NCBI GenBank assembly: GCA_030637845.1
Contig: DAOWFT010000035.1
Location: 1-7,846 of the forward strand
Reading direction: 5' to 3'
DNA: 7,846 nt
Source of the DNA: Thalassospiraceae bacterium
GTDB lineage: Bacteria; Pseudomonadota; Alphaproteobacteria; Rhodospirillales; Magnetovibrionaceae
Shown in pieces: positions 6,339-7,846 of the stretch. The notes under the pieces are model-generated. The model saw only the letters and a program-made list of their open reading frames with translations, ran no database searches and was not told the DNA's origin. A program made the translations under genes and the position numbers. Numbering within the stretch: position 1 is the stretch's first letter; each line of letters starts with the position of its first letter.

Positions 6339-6857
6339 ATGAGCATAGATTCGACAAAACCCCTTATCAGGCCGTCACTCCGCAACCCTGCGGTACTGGC
6401 CGCAACGTGGTTTGGCGTCGGATACCTGCCCAAGGCCCCCGGAACCTGGGGCTCGCTGGCCGCCCTGCCCCTTGCCTGGGGCTTGCAGGTTATGGGTGGC
6501 AATATGGCGCTTATTGGCGGAATAATAGCCGTTTTTGCCTTGGGGCTGTGGAGTTCCGGCATTTTCATGGGTTTAAGCAAATCCCACGACCCCGGGGCCA
6601 TTGTGATTGATGAGGTGGCCGGCCAATGGATAGTGCTTTTGGCGGCGATTCCGGGGCTTGGCGCCCAGACCCCGGATCTGGTGCTATACGCCATTGGCTT
6701 TTTTCTGTTCCGCCTGTTTGACGTGCTTAAACCGTGGCCCATATCGCTGGCCGATAAAAAAATCGGTGGGGCGCTTGGGGTTATGGTTGATGACGTTCTT
6801 GCCGGTATGGCCGGGTTTGCGGTTATGCTGTTCCTGATGGGCATGTTTGGGGGATAA
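6339..6857 (+). CDS. pgpA: Phosphatidylglycerophosphatase A
   Basis: PgpA removes the phosphate from phosphatidylglycerophosphate to make phosphatidylglycerol, in the inner membrane. The 172 residues carry the family signatures in order: ATWFGVGYLPKAPGTWGS (22-39), DPGAIVIDEVAGQWIVLL (84-101), FFLFRLFDVLKPWPI (121-135), DKKIGGALGVMVDDVLAG (139-156); the conserved acidic residues Asp91, Glu92, Asp151 and Asp152 are present. About four hydrophobic segments fit an integral membrane protein (about 40-50, 55-75, 96-125, 154-170). The ATG is preceded by AAAGG only one base away, an unusually tight spacing, but no better start exists before the conserved ATWFG segment. It begins the plus-strand pair with cinA, six bases before the next ATG. 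This gene is distinctly GC-rich: 45 of 60 bases are G or C at 6421-6480. Confidence 0.95.
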   Translation: MSIDSTKPLIRPSLRNPAVLAATWFGVGYLPKAPGTWGSLAALPLAWGLQVMGGNMALIGGIIAVFALGLWSSGIFMGLSKSHDPGAIVIDEVAGQWIVLLAAIPGLGAQTPDLVLYAIGFFLFRLFDVLKPWPISLADKKIGGALGVMVDDVLAGMAGFAVMLFLMGMFGG

Positions 6858-6863
6858 TAAGAA

Positions 6864-7355
6864 ATGTTCCCGGAAATATTAATTATTATGGCCGAAGACC
6901 TGATCTCCGCCTGTCGCAAAAACGGACTTAGGCTGACGTTGGCCGAATCGTGTACCGGCGGTTTGGTCGCCGGATGCGTTACCGCGGTTAGCGGGTCATC
7001 GGATGTGTTTGATCGTGGGTTTGTGGCGTACTCAAATCAGGCAAAGATGGAAATGCTGGGTGTTGGTGCGGATATTTTAAAAAATTCTGGTGCGGTCAGC
7101 GAGGAAGTTGCAATTGCAATGGCCATCGGTGCCATTGCCAATTCAAACGCCGATATTTCCCTTTCCATTACCGGCATTGCCGGCCCCGGTGGCTCAACCG
7201 ATAAAAAACCGGTTGGGCTTGTTCATATGGCGGTTGCAAGAAAAGCTCATGAAACCAGACATGAACGTCACGTTTTCAAGGGTGATCGTGAACGGGTGCG
7301 GGTGCAGGCGGTTGAAAGCGGGCTAAAGCTTTTAAATGCGGTTGCCGGTAATTAA
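6864..7355 (+). CDS. pncC: CinA C-terminal-domain amidase (nicotinamide-nucleotide amidohydrolase, PncC type)
   Basis: The family deamidates nicotinamide mononucleotide to nicotinate mononucleotide in pyridine nucleotide salvage. The 163 residues are a stand-alone amidase domain without the N-terminal MoeA-like part of full CinA. Motifs visible: LTLAESCTGGLVAG (24-37), which holds the nucleophilic Ser29, then GFVAYSNQAK (52-61), GAVSEEVA (76-83), SITGIAGPGG (101-110), GLVHMAV (118-124) and FKGDRERVR (138-146). The ATG at 6864 gives the MFPE beginning seen in alphaproteobacterial homologues; GGGGGA, shared with the end of pgpA, lies nine bases upstream. A second ATG at 6888 is less likely. The six-base gap to pgpA implies cotranscription. 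Often labelled cinA or ygaD in annotations. Confidence is high for the family, slightly less for the symbol. Confidence 0.93.
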   Translation: MFPEILIIMAEDLISACRKNGLRLTLAESCTGGLVAGCVTAVSGSSDVFDRGFVAYSNQAKMEMLGVGADILKNSGAVSEEVAIAMAIGAIANSNADISLSITGIAGPGGSTDKKPVGLVHMAVARKAHETRHERHVFKGDRERVRVQAVESGLKLLNAVAGN

Positions 7356-7377
7356 ATGACAAACGCACGTTAAGATC

Positions 7378-7382
7378 GGGAG
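7378..7382 (+). promoter_or_regulatory. Ribosome binding site for the DUF2971 gene
   Basis: GGGAG lies nine bases before the ATG at 7392. It supports this start over the in-frame ATG at 7416, which has no purine-rich site before it. Confidence 0.6.
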
Positions 7383-7391
7383 CTGAATTTC

Positions 7392-7846
7392 ATGACATGG
7401 AATAACGCCATAACTATGGGGCTTGATCACCTTTACCACTACCAACCATTTGATTGCGATCGACTAAAAAATATTATTATTGAAAATAAAATCTACCTCT
7501 CAAGTCCTAAAGATTTTAATGATCCATGGGATTGTAAACCATTTTGGAATTTAGATGATCTTGACGATGTAAATACTCAAAACCGTCATATTGATTGGTT
7601 TCAAAAAGCGGCGCGTGATCATGGTAAAAATTATTTAGATGCCAAAATGCAACAGGACAGGGAGCTATTAAAAAAAAATCCCAAACTTTTAAGACAGCTG
7701 GTCAAGCGGGCATCTTTGGCCATGGGAGATGAGATTGAGGAAAACTACAGAGTTTACTGCCTAAGTAAAATAAATACTTGTGAACTAATGTGGGCACATT
7801 ATTCAAATAAGCACGCTGGTGTCTGCCTAGAGTTCAGCACAAAAAA
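7392..7846 (+). CDS. DUF2971-family protein, C-terminus cut off by window edge
   Basis: The frame is open from the ATG at 7392 to the last base (151 codons plus two bases). Family hallmarks are clear: LYHYQPFD (14-21), KIYLSSPKDFNDPWDCKPFW (33-52) and, after a charged helical part, YRVYCLSK (119-126) with LMWAHYSNKHAGVCLEF (132-148). DUF2971 proteins are usually about 230-330 residues, so roughly half is visible. Their function is not established; they are often seen in accessory and mobile regions. No signal peptide or membrane span is seen. The gene is AT-rich (126 G/C in 360 bases at 7441-7800, about 35%), unlike pgpA and cinA, which suggests horizontal acquisition. It follows cinA by 36 bases with no terminator visible between them, so read-through is possible. 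Confidence 0.85.
   Translation, partial: MTWNNAITMGLDHLYHYQPFDCDRLKNIIIENKIYLSSPKDFNDPWDCKPFWNLDDLDDVNTQNRHIDWFQKAARDHGKNYLDAKMQQDRELLKKNPKLLRQLVKRASLAMGDEIEENYRVYCLSKINTCELMWAHYSNKHAGVCLEFSTK

Noticed and set aside
6326..6919. 197-codon open frame on the minus strand opposite pgpA
   Set aside because: It is antisense to a fully conserved pgpA; its protein is Ser/Pro/Ile-rich low-complexity sequence without recognisable domains, as expected of an antisense shadow in GC-rich DNA.
7356..7391. Attachment site or tRNA end at the composition change after cinA
   Set aside because: The 36 bases contain only a tiny AACG-CA-CGTT inverted repeat and the ribosome site; no tRNA-like sequence or repeat partner is in the window.

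Overview
The window looks like a stretch of chromosomal core genome from an alphaproteobacterium of medium GC, ending on the right in what may be the edge of an accessory region. The assignment rests on gene content and order. A lytic transglycosylase gene is divergent from dapA-smpB, a membrane M23 peptidase gene overlaps a bactofilin gene, and pgpA is followed by a stand-alone cinA amidase-domain gene. These arrangements are familiar from alphaproteobacteria; I cannot name a genus.

Layout, left to right. Positions 1-521 (minus) hold the N-terminal part of a cytoplasmic sulfite-oxidase-like molybdopterin oxidoreductase, cut by the window edge. It lies downstream of smpB (560-1039, minus) and dapA (1067-1945, minus), with short gaps suggesting one transcription unit dapA-smpB-oxidoreductase. 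A roughly 225-base divergent region (1946-2170) carries a GC-rich palindrome and two TTAACC-type direct repeats. It leads into slt on the plus strand (2171-4195), encoding an exported lytic murein transglycosylase. Convergent to slt is a minus-strand pair: an M23/LytM-type peptidase with one membrane anchor and a coiled coil (4728-6035, possibly from 6164), and a bactofilin (4223-4744) whose start overlaps the peptidase end by 17 bases. A leader/intergenic stretch with a fairly good minus-strand promoter and a perfect 8-bp hairpin separates these from pgpA (6339-6857) and cinA/pncC (6864-7355) on the plus strand. From about 7356 the composition becomes AT-rich, and a DUF2971-family gene begins at 7392 and runs off the right edge.

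Functional theme. Four of the eight genes concern the cell wall: dapA makes the diaminopimelate/lysine precursor, slt and the M23 peptidase cut glycan strands and peptide bridges respectively, and the bactofilin probably positions the M23 enzyme. pgpA supplies phosphatidylglycerol. smpB (ribosome rescue) and cinA/pncC (pyridine nucleotide salvage) are housekeeping genes. I found no RNA gene, insertion sequence, CRISPR array or clear intrinsic terminator. I see no convincing novel system. The parts most worth following are the AT-rich right edge with its DUF2971 gene, the peptidase-bactofilin pair, and the control sequences in the two divergent regions.
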